DNA of 64,000 nt from Variovorax flavidus (lineage in GTDB: Bacteria > Pseudomonadota > Gammaproteobacteria > Burkholderiales > Burkholderiaceae_C). The notes under the pieces were generated by a model, which did not search any database, was not told the origin of the DNA, and was given only the letters and a program-made list of their open reading frames with translations. The DNA lies in NCBI RefSeq assembly GCF_030317145.1, contig NZ_JASZYE010000003.1, forward strand, positions 434,001 to 498,000. The letters are read 5' to 3'. Below, piece after piece: positions 17,436-25,923 of the stretch. Position numbers and translations under genes: made by a program. Within the stretch, counting starts at the first letter, position 1; every line of letters starts with the position of its first letter.

Positions 17436-18275
17436 ATGTCTGATCCATCGAAGCTTTCCGAGCGCGCCTACCGCATCCGACGCAATGCCCTGCGCATGGG
17501 CGAGGTGCAGGGCCAGGGCTACATCGGCCAGGCGCTGGGCTATGCCGACGTGCTGGCCGTGGCCTACGGCCATGCCATGAAGTACCGGCCGGAAGATCCG
17601 CAATGGGAGTCGCGCGACCGCTTCCTGCTCTCGCACGGCCACTACGCCATCGCCTTCTACGCCGCGCTGATCGAGGCCGGGATCATCCCCGAGGAGGAAC
17701 TCGAGACCTACGGCAGCGACGACAGCCGCCTCCCCATGTCCGGCATGGCGACCTATACGCCCGGCATGGAGATGTCCGGCGGATCGCTGGGCCAGGGCCT
17801 GCCGATCGCCGTCGGCATGGCGCTCGCCCTGCGCCACAAGGGCAACCCGGCCTTTGTCTACAACTCGATGTCGGATGGCGAGCTCGATGAAGGTTCGACC
17901 TGGGAGGCCGCCATGGGGGCGGCGCACCACGGACTCGGCAACCTGATCTGCCTGGTCGACATCAACAACCAGCAGGCCGACGGCCCCTCGGGCAAGGTGC
18001 TGGGCTTCGAGCCGCTCGCCGACAAGTGGGCCGCGTTCGGCTGGCACGTGCAGCGGATCGACGGCAACGACCTCCCCGCGGTGGTGGCCGCCTTCGACTC
18101 AGCGCGCGCGCTGACCGATGCGAAGCCGCGCGTGATCCTGGTCGACACGCTGATGGGCAAGGGCGTGCCCTTTCTGGAGCAGCGCGAGAAGAACCATTTC
18201 ATCCGCGTCGATCCGCCCGAGTGGCAGCAGGCGATCGCGCACCTGGACCAGGCCCAGCACGAAGGAGCACTCTGA
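17436..18275 (+). CDS. Transketolase, N-terminal (ThDP-pyrophosphate) subunit
   Basis: A 279-residue stand-alone PP domain of a split transketolase. The ThDP/Mg motif is SDGEL (146-150), where most members have GDGEL, followed by WEAAMGAAHH and the metal ligand DINNQQ. LSHGHYA and MSGGSLGQGLP match ThDP contacts. The gene overlaps the start of the C-terminal subunit gene by one base (TGATG), so the two chains are made together as a heterotetramer-type enzyme. It would move a two-carbon ketol unit using ThDP. Similar split enzymes serve specialised pathways, for example D-apiose or sulfosugar catabolism; the substrate here is unknown. Confidence 0.9.
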   Translation: MSDPSKLSERAYRIRRNALRMGEVQGQGYIGQALGYADVLAVAYGHAMKYRPEDPQWESRDRFLLSHGHYAIAFYAALIEAGIIPEEELETYGSDDSRLPMSGMATYTPGMEMSGGSLGQGLPIAVGMALALRHKGNPAFVYNSMSDGELDEGSTWEAAMGAAHHGLGNLICLVDINNQQADGPSGKVLGFEPLADKWAAFGWHVQRIDGNDLPAVVAAFDSARALTDAKPRVILVDTLMGKGVPFLEQREKNHFIRVDPPEWQQAIAHLDQAQHEGAL

Positions 18276-19279
18276 TGACCGCGACGACCGAGAAGAAGCC
18301 ACGCCTCACGACCTCGGCGATGATCGCCTCGATCGCCACCGAAGGGCAGCGCGTGAAGGCCGCGCCCTTCGGCAAGGCCCTGGTGGAACTGGGGCGCGAG
18401 CGCCCCGAGATCGTCGGCATGACGGCGGACCTCGCCAAGTACACCGACCTGCACCTGTTCGCGCAGGCCTACCCCGAGCGCTTCTTCCAAATGGGCATGG
18501 CCGAGCAGTTGCTGATGGCTGCCGCCGGCGGCATGGCCAAGGAAGGCTTCGTCCCGTTCGCGACCACCTACGCCGTCTTCGGCACGCGCCGCGCCTACGA
18601 CTTCGTGCACCAGGTGATCGCGGAAGAGAACCTCAACGTGAAGATGTGCTGCGCCCTGCCGGGCCTCACCACGGGCTACGGGCCCAGCCACCAGGCGACG
18701 GAGGACCTGGCGATGATGCGCGGCATCCCCGGCATGACCATCGTCGATCCCTGCGATGCGCTGGACATCGAGCAGGCGGTGCCGCAGATCGCCGCCCATC
18801 AAGGGCCCGTGTACATGCGGCTGCTGCGCGGCAACGTGCCGCTCGTTCTCGACGAGTACGACTACAAGTTCGAGCTCGGCAAGGCCAAGCTGCTGCGCGG
18901 CGGGAAGGACGTGCTGATCATCGCCAGCGGCTTCATGACCATGCGCTCGCTGGAGGTGGCCGACGCCCTGCGCCGCGACAGCGTGGACGCGGCCGTATTG
19001 CACGTGCCGACCATCAAGCCGCTGGACGAGCCAACCCTCCTGCGTGAAGTGAAGCGGGAAGGCCGCCTGGTCGTGGTCGCCGAGAACCATTCGGTCATCG
19101 GCGGGCTCGGCGAGGCGGTGGCCGGCCTGCTGCTGCGCAGCGGCAATGCACCGGCGCAGTTCCGCCAGATCGCGCTGCCCGACGCCTTTCTCGATGCCGG
19201 TGCGCTGCCGACCCTGCATGAGCGCTACGGCATCTCCGCCGAAGCGATGGTCTCGCAGATCAAGGGCTGGCTGGGCTGA
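18275..19279 (+). CDS. Transketolase, C-terminal (ThDP-pyrimidine) subunit
   Basis: A 334-residue chain with the transketolase pyrimidine-binding domain and C-terminal domain. The catalytic glutamate that activates ThDP is Glu77 in MGMAEQ. The region TGYGPSHQATEDLAMMRGIP is the substrate-channel loop, and VAENHSVIGGLGEAVA lies in the C-terminal domain. It complements the upstream N-terminal subunit. A 30-residue N-terminal extension precedes the fold. It is followed eight bases later by a full-length transketolase gene. Confidence 0.9.
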   Translation: MTATTEKKPRLTTSAMIASIATEGQRVKAAPFGKALVELGRERPEIVGMTADLAKYTDLHLFAQAYPERFFQMGMAEQLLMAAAGGMAKEGFVPFATTYAVFGTRRAYDFVHQVIAEENLNVKMCCALPGLTTGYGPSHQATEDLAMMRGIPGMTIVDPCDALDIEQAVPQIAAHQGPVYMRLLRGNVPLVLDEYDYKFELGKAKLLRGGKDVLIIASGFMTMRSLEVADALRRDSVDAAVLHVPTIKPLDEPTLLREVKREGRLVVVAENHSVIGGLGEAVAGLLLRSGNAPAQFRQIALPDAFLDAGALPTLHERYGISAEAMVSQIKGWLG

Positions 19280-19287
19280 GGTGGGCC

Positions 19288-21291
19288 ATGACGTCCCACG
19301 CACTCGCGCCGCTGGCGCATGCCATCCGCTTCCTCTCGATCGATGCCATCGTGCGTGCCACCGAGGGGCACCAGGGCGTGCCGCTCGGCATGGCCGAGAT
19401 CGCGACGGCGCTGTACACGCGCCACCTGAAGTTCAACCCGGCCGACCCGACCTGGCCGGACCGCGATCGCGTGGTGCTGTCGAACGGCCATGGCTCGATG
19501 CTGCTGTATTCGCTGCTGTACCTGACGGGCTACCGGAACATCTCGCTGGAACAGGTCCGGAGCTTTCGCGAGTTCGGCTCGCGCTGCGAAGGCCATCCGG
19601 AGTTCGATCCGTCGAGCGGCATCGAAGTCACGACCGGGCCGCTCGGCCAGGGCATCGCGAACGCCTTCGGCATGGCGGTGGCCGAGGCCTATCTCGGCGC
19701 GCGCTTCGGCCCGGGTCTGGTCGACCACTTCACCTATGCGTTCGTCGGCGACGGTTGCCTGCAAGAGGGCATCGGCCAGGAAATGATCTCGCTGGCGGGA
19801 CATCTGCGGCTGGGCAAGCTGATCCTGCTGTGGGACGACAACCGCATCACGGATGACGGCAGCACGGCGCTCTCGATCAGCGAGGACGTCGCGGAGCGAT
19901 TCCGCGTCGCCCACTGGCACGTGATCGAGGTCGACGGCCACGACATCGAGGCGGTGGCCGACGCCCTCGCCCTTGCGCGGCAGGACCCGCGCCCGTCGAT
20001 GATCGCGTGCCGCACGGTGATTGCGCGCGGCATCGCGAGGCTCCAGGGCCAGCGTGGCGGCCACAGCGCGAGGCTGCATCCCGAGGACGCCGATGCCGCG
20101 CGACAGGCGCTCGACTGGCCCGGCGCGCCGTTCGAAGTGCCGGCGCCGGTGCTGCAGGCCTGGCGAGACGCCGGGCGCCGGAGCACAGCGGCCTACGACG
20201 AGTGGCAGCGCAGGCTGGCCGGCTTGCCGGCGGCCGATCGCGCCGAGTTCGAGCGGATCATGGCCGGCGACTTGCCGCTGGAGTGGCGCGACGTGCTGCA
20301 CAGCTACAAGCGCCGCATGCTCGACAGCGACGACCAGCCGCAAGGGGGCATCCTGATTTCGGCCGAGATCAACGACCTGCTCACCGATGTGTTGCCCGAG
20401 CGCATGGTCGCTTGCGCAGACCTCGAAGCGCCGACCAGCCACAAGCGGCGCCTGAACGCCTTCACTGCCGACGACCGCGGCGGTGCGTATGTGCACTGCG
20501 GCGTCAGGGAACACGTGATGGGCGCGATGGCCAACGGCATGGCGGCGCATGGCGGCGTCATCCCCCTGAGCGTGACCTACCTCGCCTTCTCCGACTACGA
20601 GCGGCCCGCGATGCGCATGGCCGCGCTGATGGGGCTGCCGGTGAAGTTCGTGTTCAGCCACGATTCGATCGGCCTCGGCAAGAACGGGCCGACGCATCAG
20701 CCGGTCGAGATCCTCGCGTCCCTGCGCGCCATGCCGAACATGCTGGTGTTCCGCCCGGCCGACGCGGTCGAGGCCGCCGAATGCTGGGAGGCGGCACTCG
20801 AGCATCGCAGCGGACCATCGAGCCTGGTGTTCGCGCGACAGGCGCTGCCCCGGGTCCGCCGCCGCAATGCCGGCGACGACAACAGCAACCGGTCGAGCCG
20901 CGGCGCCTACGTTCTGGCTGCGGCGGAAGGCGGAGTGCGCGCGGCGGTGACGCTCATCGCGACCGGTTCCGAAGTCTCGCTCGCCCTCGAGGCCCGCGAG
21001 GCGCTGCAAGCCGACCGGGTTCCGACGGCCGTGGTGTCGATGCCGTGCTGGGAGCTGTTCGAGGCACAGGACGATGCCTACCGGGCCTCGGTGCTGCCCG
21101 GCGGCACCGTGCGGATCGGCGTCGAGGCTGCGTTGCGCTTCGGCTGGGACCGCTGGCTTGGCGAGCGCGGCGGCTTCGTCGGCATGACGGGCTTCGGTGC
21201 CTCCGGCCCTGCCGATGTCCTGTACAGGCACTTCGGCATCACGCCAGGTGCGATCGTGGCCGAGGCTCGGCGGCTTCTCAAGACTGGATAA
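19288..21291 (+). CDS. Full-length transketolase-like enzyme with altered phosphate-site residues
   Basis: A 667-residue single-chain transketolase. ThDP chemistry residues are kept: His28, GDGC (154-157), His259, catalytic Glu408 and His470 (matching E. coli TktA His26, GDGC, His261, Glu411, His473). Arg517 and His458 match Arg520 and His461. However, the positions equivalent to TktA Arg358, Ser385 and Asp469, which contact substrate phosphate and hydroxyls, are Ile355, Pro382 and Asn466. It starts eight bases after the split transketolase, in the same operon. It may therefore handle a non-phosphorylated or otherwise different ketose/aldose (inference). It is unlikely to be the housekeeping tkt. 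Confidence 0.88.
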   Translation: MTSHALAPLAHAIRFLSIDAIVRATEGHQGVPLGMAEIATALYTRHLKFNPADPTWPDRDRVVLSNGHGSMLLYSLLYLTGYRNISLEQVRSFREFGSRCEGHPEFDPSSGIEVTTGPLGQGIANAFGMAVAEAYLGARFGPGLVDHFTYAFVGDGCLQEGIGQEMISLAGHLRLGKLILLWDDNRITDDGSTALSISEDVAERFRVAHWHVIEVDGHDIEAVADALALARQDPRPSMIACRTVIARGIARLQGQRGGHSARLHPEDADAARQALDWPGAPFEVPAPVLQAWRDAGRRSTAAYDEWQRRLAGLPAADRAEFERIMAGDLPLEWRDVLHSYKRRMLDSDDQPQGGILISAEINDLLTDVLPERMVACADLEAPTSHKRRLNAFTADDRGGAYVHCGVREHVMGAMANGMAAHGGVIPLSVTYLAFSDYERPAMRMAALMGLPVKFVFSHDSIGLGKNGPTHQPVEILASLRAMPNMLVFRPADAVEAAECWEAALEHRSGPSSLVFARQALPRVRRRNAGDDNSNRSSRGAYVLAAAEGGVRAAVTLIATGSEVSLALEAREALQADRVPTAVVSMPCWELFEAQDDAYRASVLPGGTVRIGVEAALRFGWDRWLGERGGFVGMTGFGASGPADVLYRHFGITPGAIVAEARRLLKTG

Positions 21292-21297
21292 ACCTCT

Positions 21298-21390
21298 CGC
21301 CCCCAGGCTCGCTCACTTCGTGTAGCCGCCAACCCCCTTCCGGGGGCAATACCGGCGGCCCGGCTAAGCCGGTTCCGCGGTATTCCTGGG
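21298..21390 (+). repeat. Intergenic hairpin repeat, copy 4
   Basis: This sense-oriented copy begins about seven bases after the transketolase stop codon, in the gap before the convergent rhlE gene. The core is CCGGC-TAA-GCCGG, and the outer stem is AATACC/GGTATT, a compensated variant of the AACCCC/GGGGTT stem of copy 2. Confidence 0.88.
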
Positions 21391-21404
21391 ATTGGGCATG
21401 GCGG

Positions 21405-22631
21405 TCAACGCGCGGCGGCGCGCAGCTTGTCCTTCTTGCTGGGGCGCTTGCCCTTGATGCCGCCGGTGCCGGCGGGTGCGGGCACGGCGGTTTCGACGGG
21501 CTCGAAGCCTGCCACGCGCTCGCGCGGCACGTTGAGGCCCTGGCGTTTTTCGATGAGCCTGAAGTGCGCCTCGGTAGCCGCGCTGACGAAGCTCACGGCC
21601 AAACCGCTTTCACCCGCGCGGCCGGTGCGGCCGATGCGGTGCACGTAGTCGACGGCCGAACGCGGCAGGTCGTAGTTCACCACCACGGGGAGCTGGGCGA
21701 CGTCGATGCCGCGCGCCGCGAGATCGGTCGCGACGACCACCTGCACCCTGGACGCCTTGAAGTCGGTGAGCACCTGCGTGCGCTTGCCCTGGCTGAGCAG
21801 GCCATGGAAGGGCTCGGCCTCGATGCCGGCCTTGCGCAGCTTGTCGGCCACGATCTCCGAGGCGTGCTTGGTGGCGACGAACACGAGCACGCGAGTCCAG
21901 CCGCTGTCTTTGACCAGCTGGCGCAGCAGTTGTGTGCGCCGCGCGGCGTCGACCTCGATCGCGCGTTGCAGGATCGCGGGCTCCTCGGCCGCCTCGGATT
22001 GCACTTCGACCCGCACCGGGTCCTGGAGCAGTCCTTCGGCGAGCGACTGGATCGCCTGCGGGAAGGTTGCGGAGAACAGGAGGTTCTGGCGCTCCTTCGG
22101 CAGCAGCGCGAGGATGCGCCCGAGTTCCTCGGCAAAGCCGAGGTCGAACAGGCGGTCGGCCTCGTCCAGCACCAGCGTCGACACCGAAGACAAGCGCAGC
22201 GCGCGATGGTCGATCAGGTCCAGCAGCCGGCCCGGCGTGGCGATCATGACGTCGGCACCGCCGCGCAGCGCCATCATCTGCGGGTTGATGGAGACGCCGC
22301 CGAACGCGACGGCGATCTTCACCGGCACGGGCAGGTGCTGCGCCAGGCCGCGCATCGACTCGCCCACCTGCGCCGCCAGCTCGCGCGTGGGCACGAGAAT
22401 CAGCGCTTGCAGGCGCCGCGGCGACGAGCGTGGCTCGCGCGCCAGCCGCTGCAGCAGGGGCAGCGAGAATGCCGCCGTCTTGCCGGAGCCGGTCTGGGCC
22501 GCGCCCAGCAGGTCCCGCCCTTGCAGGATCGCCGGAATGGCTTCGAGCTGGATGGCCGTGGGCGCGACGTAGCCCTTGTCAGCGGCGGCACGCACCAGGG
22601 CAGGATCGAGTCCCAGGGATTGGAATGGCAT
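21405..22631 (-). CDS. rhlE: DEAD-box ATP-dependent RNA helicase (RhlE type)
   Basis: A 408-residue helicase from ATG 22631. Motifs in order: Q-motif PTAIQ, Walker A AQTGSGKT (45-52), PTRELA, DEAD, SAT, and HRIGRTGRAG in the second RecA domain. The basic C-terminal tail (KGKRPSKKDKLRAAAR) is short. Upstream in-frame sequence is non-conserved, so the internal ATG is preferred. The enzyme unwinds RNA duplexes in ribosome assembly or decay. Nearby cold-type RNA-binding protein and DUF3820 genes make a loose RNA-biology neighbourhood. Confidence 0.9.
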   Translation of the reverse strand: MPFQSLGLDPALVRAAADKGYVAPTAIQLEAIPAILQGRDLLGAAQTGSGKTAAFSLPLLQRLAREPRSSPRRLQALILVPTRELAAQVGESMRGLAQHLPVPVKIAVAFGGVSINPQMMALRGGADVMIATPGRLLDLIDHRALRLSSVSTLVLDEADRLFDLGFAEELGRILALLPKERQNLLFSATFPQAIQSLAEGLLQDPVRVEVQSEAAEEPAILQRAIEVDAARRTQLLRQLVKDSGWTRVLVFVATKHASEIVADKLRKAGIEAEPFHGLLSQGKRTQVLTDFKASRVQVVVATDLAARGIDVAQLPVVVNYDLPRSAVDYVHRIGRTGRAGESGLAVSFVSAATEAHFRLIEKRQGLNVPRERVAGFEPVETAVPAPAGTGGIKGKRPSKKDKLRAAAR

Positions 22632-22761
22632 GAAGAAGCGGGCCTGAATGGAGCCGATGAATGGAAAAAGCGAGGGTCGCAGAGATGAAGGAGCATAGCC
22701 ACCATGGGCTGCCGGACCGTTTCGAAGTCGAGCACCGCAGCGCGAAAGCGCGGAGCTTGCC

Positions 22762-22977
22762 GTGAAGCCGGAAGACCTGGAACGCCTGGTGACCCTCGAA
22801 ATGCCCTTCGGCAAATACAAGGGTCGGGTCATCGCCGACCTGCCCGGAAATTACCTCACCTGGTTCGCGCGTGAGGGTTTTCCCGCAGGAGAAATTGGCC
22901 GTTTGCTCGCTCTGATGCATGAAATCGACCACAACGGGCTCAAAACGCTGCTGAATCCGCTCCGAAAAAGGCCCTGA
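22762..22977 (+). CDS. DUF3820 family small protein
   Basis: A 71-residue protein with the family core MPFGKYKGRVIADLP and a C-terminal helix ending HNGLKTLLNPL. The start is GTG 22762 with GGAG about eight bases before. DUF3820 proteins are small, sometimes annotated as putative quorum-sensing-regulated virulence factors, and their molecular role is unknown. It lies divergent to rhlE. Confidence 0.8.
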   Translation: MKPEDLERLVTLEMPFGKYKGRVIADLPGNYLTWFAREGFPAGEIGRLLALMHEIDHNGLKTLLNPLRKRP

Positions 22978-23205
22978 ATCGCGAATACGTCGCAAATACG
23001 GTGCACACGGATACAAATAGGTTCAAAAATAAAAAGCATTTCACCCAAAAGTTCCATAGTGAAGGAAAATGCCGGGACGTCGCGGCCACTTGCTGCCCGC
23101 GCGTGATCCGGGTGATCGGTCAGTTTCGCGCCACAGCGCTGTTTAGTTTGTTGTGATTCTGGGACTCCATCGCTTTGTCTGTTAGGTTTGATTAGGAGTC
23201 CCTCC
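22978..23205. promoter_or_regulatory. A/T-rich leader and promoter region of the RNA-binding protein gene
   Basis: These 228 bp hold no gene. The segment around 22985-23075 is unusually A/T-rich for this genome (for example CAAAAATAAAAAGCATTTC), which is typical of a strong promoter. The remaining roughly 120 bp may be a long 5' leader as in cold-shock RNA-binding genes. TTAGGAG near 23192 is the ribosome binding site. No confident -35/-10 pair was assigned. Confidence 0.4.
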
Positions 23206-23604
23206 ATGGGCAAGAAACTTTACGTAGGCAACCTCGCCTACTCCATCCGCGACAACGATCTCGAACAGGCCTTCGGCCAGTACGGTTCGGTCGCCAGCGC
23301 CAAAGTCATGATGGAACGCGACAGCGGTCGCTCCAAGGGCTTCGGCTTTGTCGAAATGGGCACCGACGCGGAAGCGCTGGCAGCCATCGAAGGCCTGAAT
23401 GGCCAGGCACTCGACGGCCGCAGCCTGACCGTCAATGAAGCACGTCCGATGGAGCCCCGTTCGCCCGGCGGCTTCGGCGGCGGCGGTGGCCGCAGCGGCG
23501 GCGGCGGTGGTTACGGCGGCGGTGGTGGCGGCGGCTACGGCGGCGGCAACCGCAGCGGCGGTGGCGGCTACGGCGGCGGCGGCGGTGGCCGCGGCGGCTA
23601 CTAA
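23206..23604 (+). CDS. Glycine-rich RRM RNA-binding protein (cold-inducible type)
   Basis: A 132-residue protein. One RRM spans residues 1-80, with RNP2 LYVGNL (5-10) and RNP1 KGFGFVEM (44-51). A Gly-rich tail (about 88-132) of GGGG, GYGG and RSGG repeats follows. This is the bacterial Rbp/cyanobacterial-type cold-inducible RNA-binding protein architecture. The ATG at 23206 is preferred over one six codons upstream because TTAGGAG fits it. The tail is encoded by a low-complexity GGC-rich stretch prone to length change. An intrinsic terminator follows. Confidence 0.9.
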   Translation: MGKKLYVGNLAYSIRDNDLEQAFGQYGSVASAKVMMERDSGRSKGFGFVEMGTDAEALAAIEGLNGQALDGRSLTVNEARPMEPRSPGGFGGGGGRSGGGGGYGGGGGGGYGGGNRSGGGGYGGGGGGRGGY

Positions 23605-23625
23605 GCCCTCGTCAGCACATACGGC

Positions 23626-23651
23626 AAAAAGGCTCCTTCGGGAGCCTTTTT
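23626..23651 (+). terminator. Intrinsic terminator after the RNA-binding protein gene
   Basis: The perfect stem AAAAAGGCTCC-TTCG-GGAGCCTTTTT ends in a T-run and lies 22 bases after the stop codon. The flanking A- and T-runs make it potentially bidirectional. Confidence 0.92.
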
Positions 23652-23756
23652 CATTGGGCGCGGCCGGCCCGTACGTGGAAGTCCGTACAGTAGTGGTCAG
23701 CGAACAGTCAGCCGCGGAAGACGACCCTCGAAGGCTCATCAACGAGGGTCGAGACA

Positions 23757-24245
23757 ATGCGTATCAAGAGTCAGGCTGACTTCTTTTCAGGAGTCATGTT
23801 CTTAGCGGTGGGGGGCGCCTTTGCCATAGGCGCCACCACCTACAACATCGGCGACGGGGCCCGCATGGGGCCCGGCTACTTTCCGCTCATGCTGGGGATC
23901 CTGCTGGCGTTCCTCGGCGCACTGGTCATGTTCCAGTCGCTGGTGGTCGAGACGGCCGACGGCGACCCGATCGGCAAATGGGCCTGGAAGCCGCTGTTCT
24001 TCGTCATCGCGGCCAACCTCGCGTTCGGCGTGTTGCTCGGTGGCCTGCCGAGCGTCGGCGTGCCGGCCATGGGCATGATCATCGCGATCTACGCGCTCAC
24101 CATCATCTCCAGCCTCGCGGGCGAGCACTTCAAGCTGCGCGACGTGCTGGTTCTCTCGACCATCCTGGCGGCAGGCAGTTATGTAGCGTTCATCTGGGCG
24201 CTCAAGTTGCAGATCCAGGTCTGGCCCACCTTCATTTCGGGCTGA
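23757..24245 (+). CDS. tctB: Tripartite tricarboxylate transporter small permease TctB
   Basis: A 162-residue inner-membrane protein with four helices (about residues 9-27, 45-62, 80-110 and 130-150) matching the TctB family, including GPGYFPLMLGILLAFLGA. It begins a two-gene operon with tctA, ten bases downstream. The TctAB carrier is an Na+-driven importer for organic acids. The periplasmic binding partner TctC is not adjacent. Confidence 0.9.
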   Translation: MRIKSQADFFSGVMFLAVGGAFAIGATTYNIGDGARMGPGYFPLMLGILLAFLGALVMFQSLVVETADGDPIGKWAWKPLFFVIAANLAFGVLLGGLPSVGVPAMGMIIAIYALTIISSLAGEHFKLRDVLVLSTILAAGSYVAFIWALKLQIQVWPTFISG

Positions 24246-24255
24246 GGAGACCTTC

Positions 24256-25767
24256 ATGGATCTGATTCACAACCTCGCGACCGGCTTCGGCGTCGCCTTC
24301 ACGCTCACCAACCTGCTGTACTGCCTGGTCGGTTGTATTCTGGGCACGCTGATCGGCGTGCTGCCGGGCATCGGCCCCGTCGCGACCATCGCGATGCTGC
24401 TGCCCGCCACCTACGCGCTGCCCCCCGTGTCGGCGCTGATCATGCTGGCCGGCATCTACTACGGCGCGCAGTACGGCGGCTCCACCACCGCCATCCTGGT
24501 CAATCTGCCGGGCGAGTCATCCTCGGTGGTGACCTGTATCGACGGCTACCAGATGGCGCGGCAGGGCCGGGCGGGGCCCGCGCTGGCGGCTGCCGGCCTG
24601 GGTTCGTTCTTCGCGGGCTGCGTCGGCACGCTGATCCTGGCGGCCTTCGCACCGCCGCTGACCGAACTGGCCTTCAAGTTCGGCCCGGCGGAGTACTTCT
24701 CGCTGATGGTGCTCGGCCTGATCGGCGCCGTTGTGCTGGCGTCGGGCTCGCTGCTCAAGGCGGTCTCGATGATCGTGCTGGGCCTGCTGCTCGGCATCGT
24801 CGGCACCGACGTGAACTCGGGTGTCGCGCGCTTCAGCTTCGACATCCCTGAGCTCACCGACGGCATCGGCTTCGTGGTGATCGCCATGGGCGTGTTCGGC
24901 TACGGCGAAATCATCGGCAACCTCTCGCAGCCGGACGAAGAGCGCGAAGTGTTCACCTCCGAGGTGAAGGGCCTGTGGCCCACCAAGAACGACTTCAAGA
25001 ACATGGCGCCTGCCGTGCTTCGCGGCACCACGCTGGGCTCCGCGCTCGGCATCCTGCCCGGTGGCGGCGCGCTGCTGGCTTCGTTCGCGGCCTACGCGCT
25101 GGAAAAGAAGATCCGCATGAAGCCCGGCGAAGTGCCCTTCGGCAAGGGCAACATCCGCGGCGTGGCTTCGCCCGAGTCGGCCAACAACGCCGGCGCGCAG
25201 ACCTCCTTCATCCCGCTGCTGACGCTGGGCATTCCGCCCAATGCGGTGATGGCGCTGATGGTGGGTGCGATGACCATCCACAACATCCAGCCCGGCCCGC
25301 AGGTGATGACCAGCAACCCCGAACTCTTCTGGGGCCTGATCGCCTCGATGTGGATCGGCAACGCGATGCTCATCATCCTGAACCTGCCGCTGATCGGCAT
25401 GTGGATCAAGCTGCTGACGGTGCCCTACAAGTTCCTGTTCCCGGCCATCGTGCTCTTCTGCGCGATCGGGGTGTACTCCACCAACAACAACACCTTCGAC
25501 ATCTGGATGGTGGCGGCCTTCGGCTTCATCGGCTATCTCTTCATCAAGCTGCGGACCGAGCCTGCGCCGCTGCTGCTGGGCTTCATCCTGGGGCCGATGA
25601 TGGAAGAGAACCTGCGCCGTGCGCTGCTGCTGTCGCGCGGAACGTGGAGCGTGTTCGTGACGCGGCCGTTGTCGGCCGGCTTGCTGGTGGCAGCGTGTCT
25701 GCTGCTGGGCATCGTGCTGCTGCCGTCGATCAAGGCGAAACGCGAAGAGGCCTTCGTAGAGGATTGA
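24256..25767 (+). CDS. tctA: Tripartite tricarboxylate transporter large permease TctA
   Basis: A 503-residue, roughly 12-helix permease. Family motifs GVLPGIGPVATIAMLLP, YYGAQYGGSTTAILVNLPGE and GILPGGGALLASFAAYALEK are present. The start follows GGAGACCTTC. It forms the channel with TctB. No TctC gene lies in this operon, so it must rely on a binding protein encoded elsewhere, for which the two Bug proteins at 55.7-57.7 kb are possible but unproven partners. Confidence 0.92.
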   Translation: MDLIHNLATGFGVAFTLTNLLYCLVGCILGTLIGVLPGIGPVATIAMLLPATYALPPVSALIMLAGIYYGAQYGGSTTAILVNLPGESSSVVTCIDGYQMARQGRAGPALAAAGLGSFFAGCVGTLILAAFAPPLTELAFKFGPAEYFSLMVLGLIGAVVLASGSLLKAVSMIVLGLLLGIVGTDVNSGVARFSFDIPELTDGIGFVVIAMGVFGYGEIIGNLSQPDEEREVFTSEVKGLWPTKNDFKNMAPAVLRGTTLGSALGILPGGGALLASFAAYALEKKIRMKPGEVPFGKGNIRGVASPESANNAGAQTSFIPLLTLGIPPNAVMALMVGAMTIHNIQPGPQVMTSNPELFWGLIASMWIGNAMLIILNLPLIGMWIKLLTVPYKFLFPAIVLFCAIGVYSTNNNTFDIWMVAAFGFIGYLFIKLRTEPAPLLLGFILGPMMEENLRRALLLSRGTWSVFVTRPLSAGLLVAACLLLGIVLLPSIKAKREEAFVED

Positions 25768-25768
25768 G

Positions 25769-25862
25769 CTCGCCCCCAGGTTGGCTCACTTCGTGTAGCC
25801 GCCCACCCCCTTCCGGGGGCGATACCAGCGGCCCGGCGAAGCCGGTTCCTCGGTATCTCTGG
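25769..25862 (+). repeat. Intergenic hairpin repeat, copy 5
   Basis: This sense-oriented copy starts about two bases after the tctA stop codon. The core stem is CCGGC-GAA-GCCGG, and the outer stem GATACC/GGTATC is again a compensated variant. It is followed by a separate classical terminator. Confidence 0.88.
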
Positions 25863-25874
25863 AAGGGGAGCCTC

Positions 25875-25904
25875 AAAAAAGCCGCCCTTGGGCGGCTTTT
25901 TCTT
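25875..25904. terminator. Bidirectional intrinsic terminator between tctA and the convergent liv operon
   Basis: AAAAAAGCCGCC-CTT-GGGCGGCTTTTTC forms a strong stem with an A-run on one side and a T-run on the other, so it can stop transcription from both convergent operons. Confidence 0.92.
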
Positions 25905-25923
25905 TGCGGGTTCGTTCGCCGCG

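Noticed and set aside
20007..22688. An 893-codon plus-strand frame across the transketolase end, the hairpin repeat and rhlE
   Set aside because: It is Arg/Ala/Gly-rich, has no family pattern, and lies over two genes with clear domains in other frames.
23455..23604. A tandem-repeat array resembling a minisatellite
   Set aside because: The periodicity is explained by the Gly-rich tail codons of the RRM protein.
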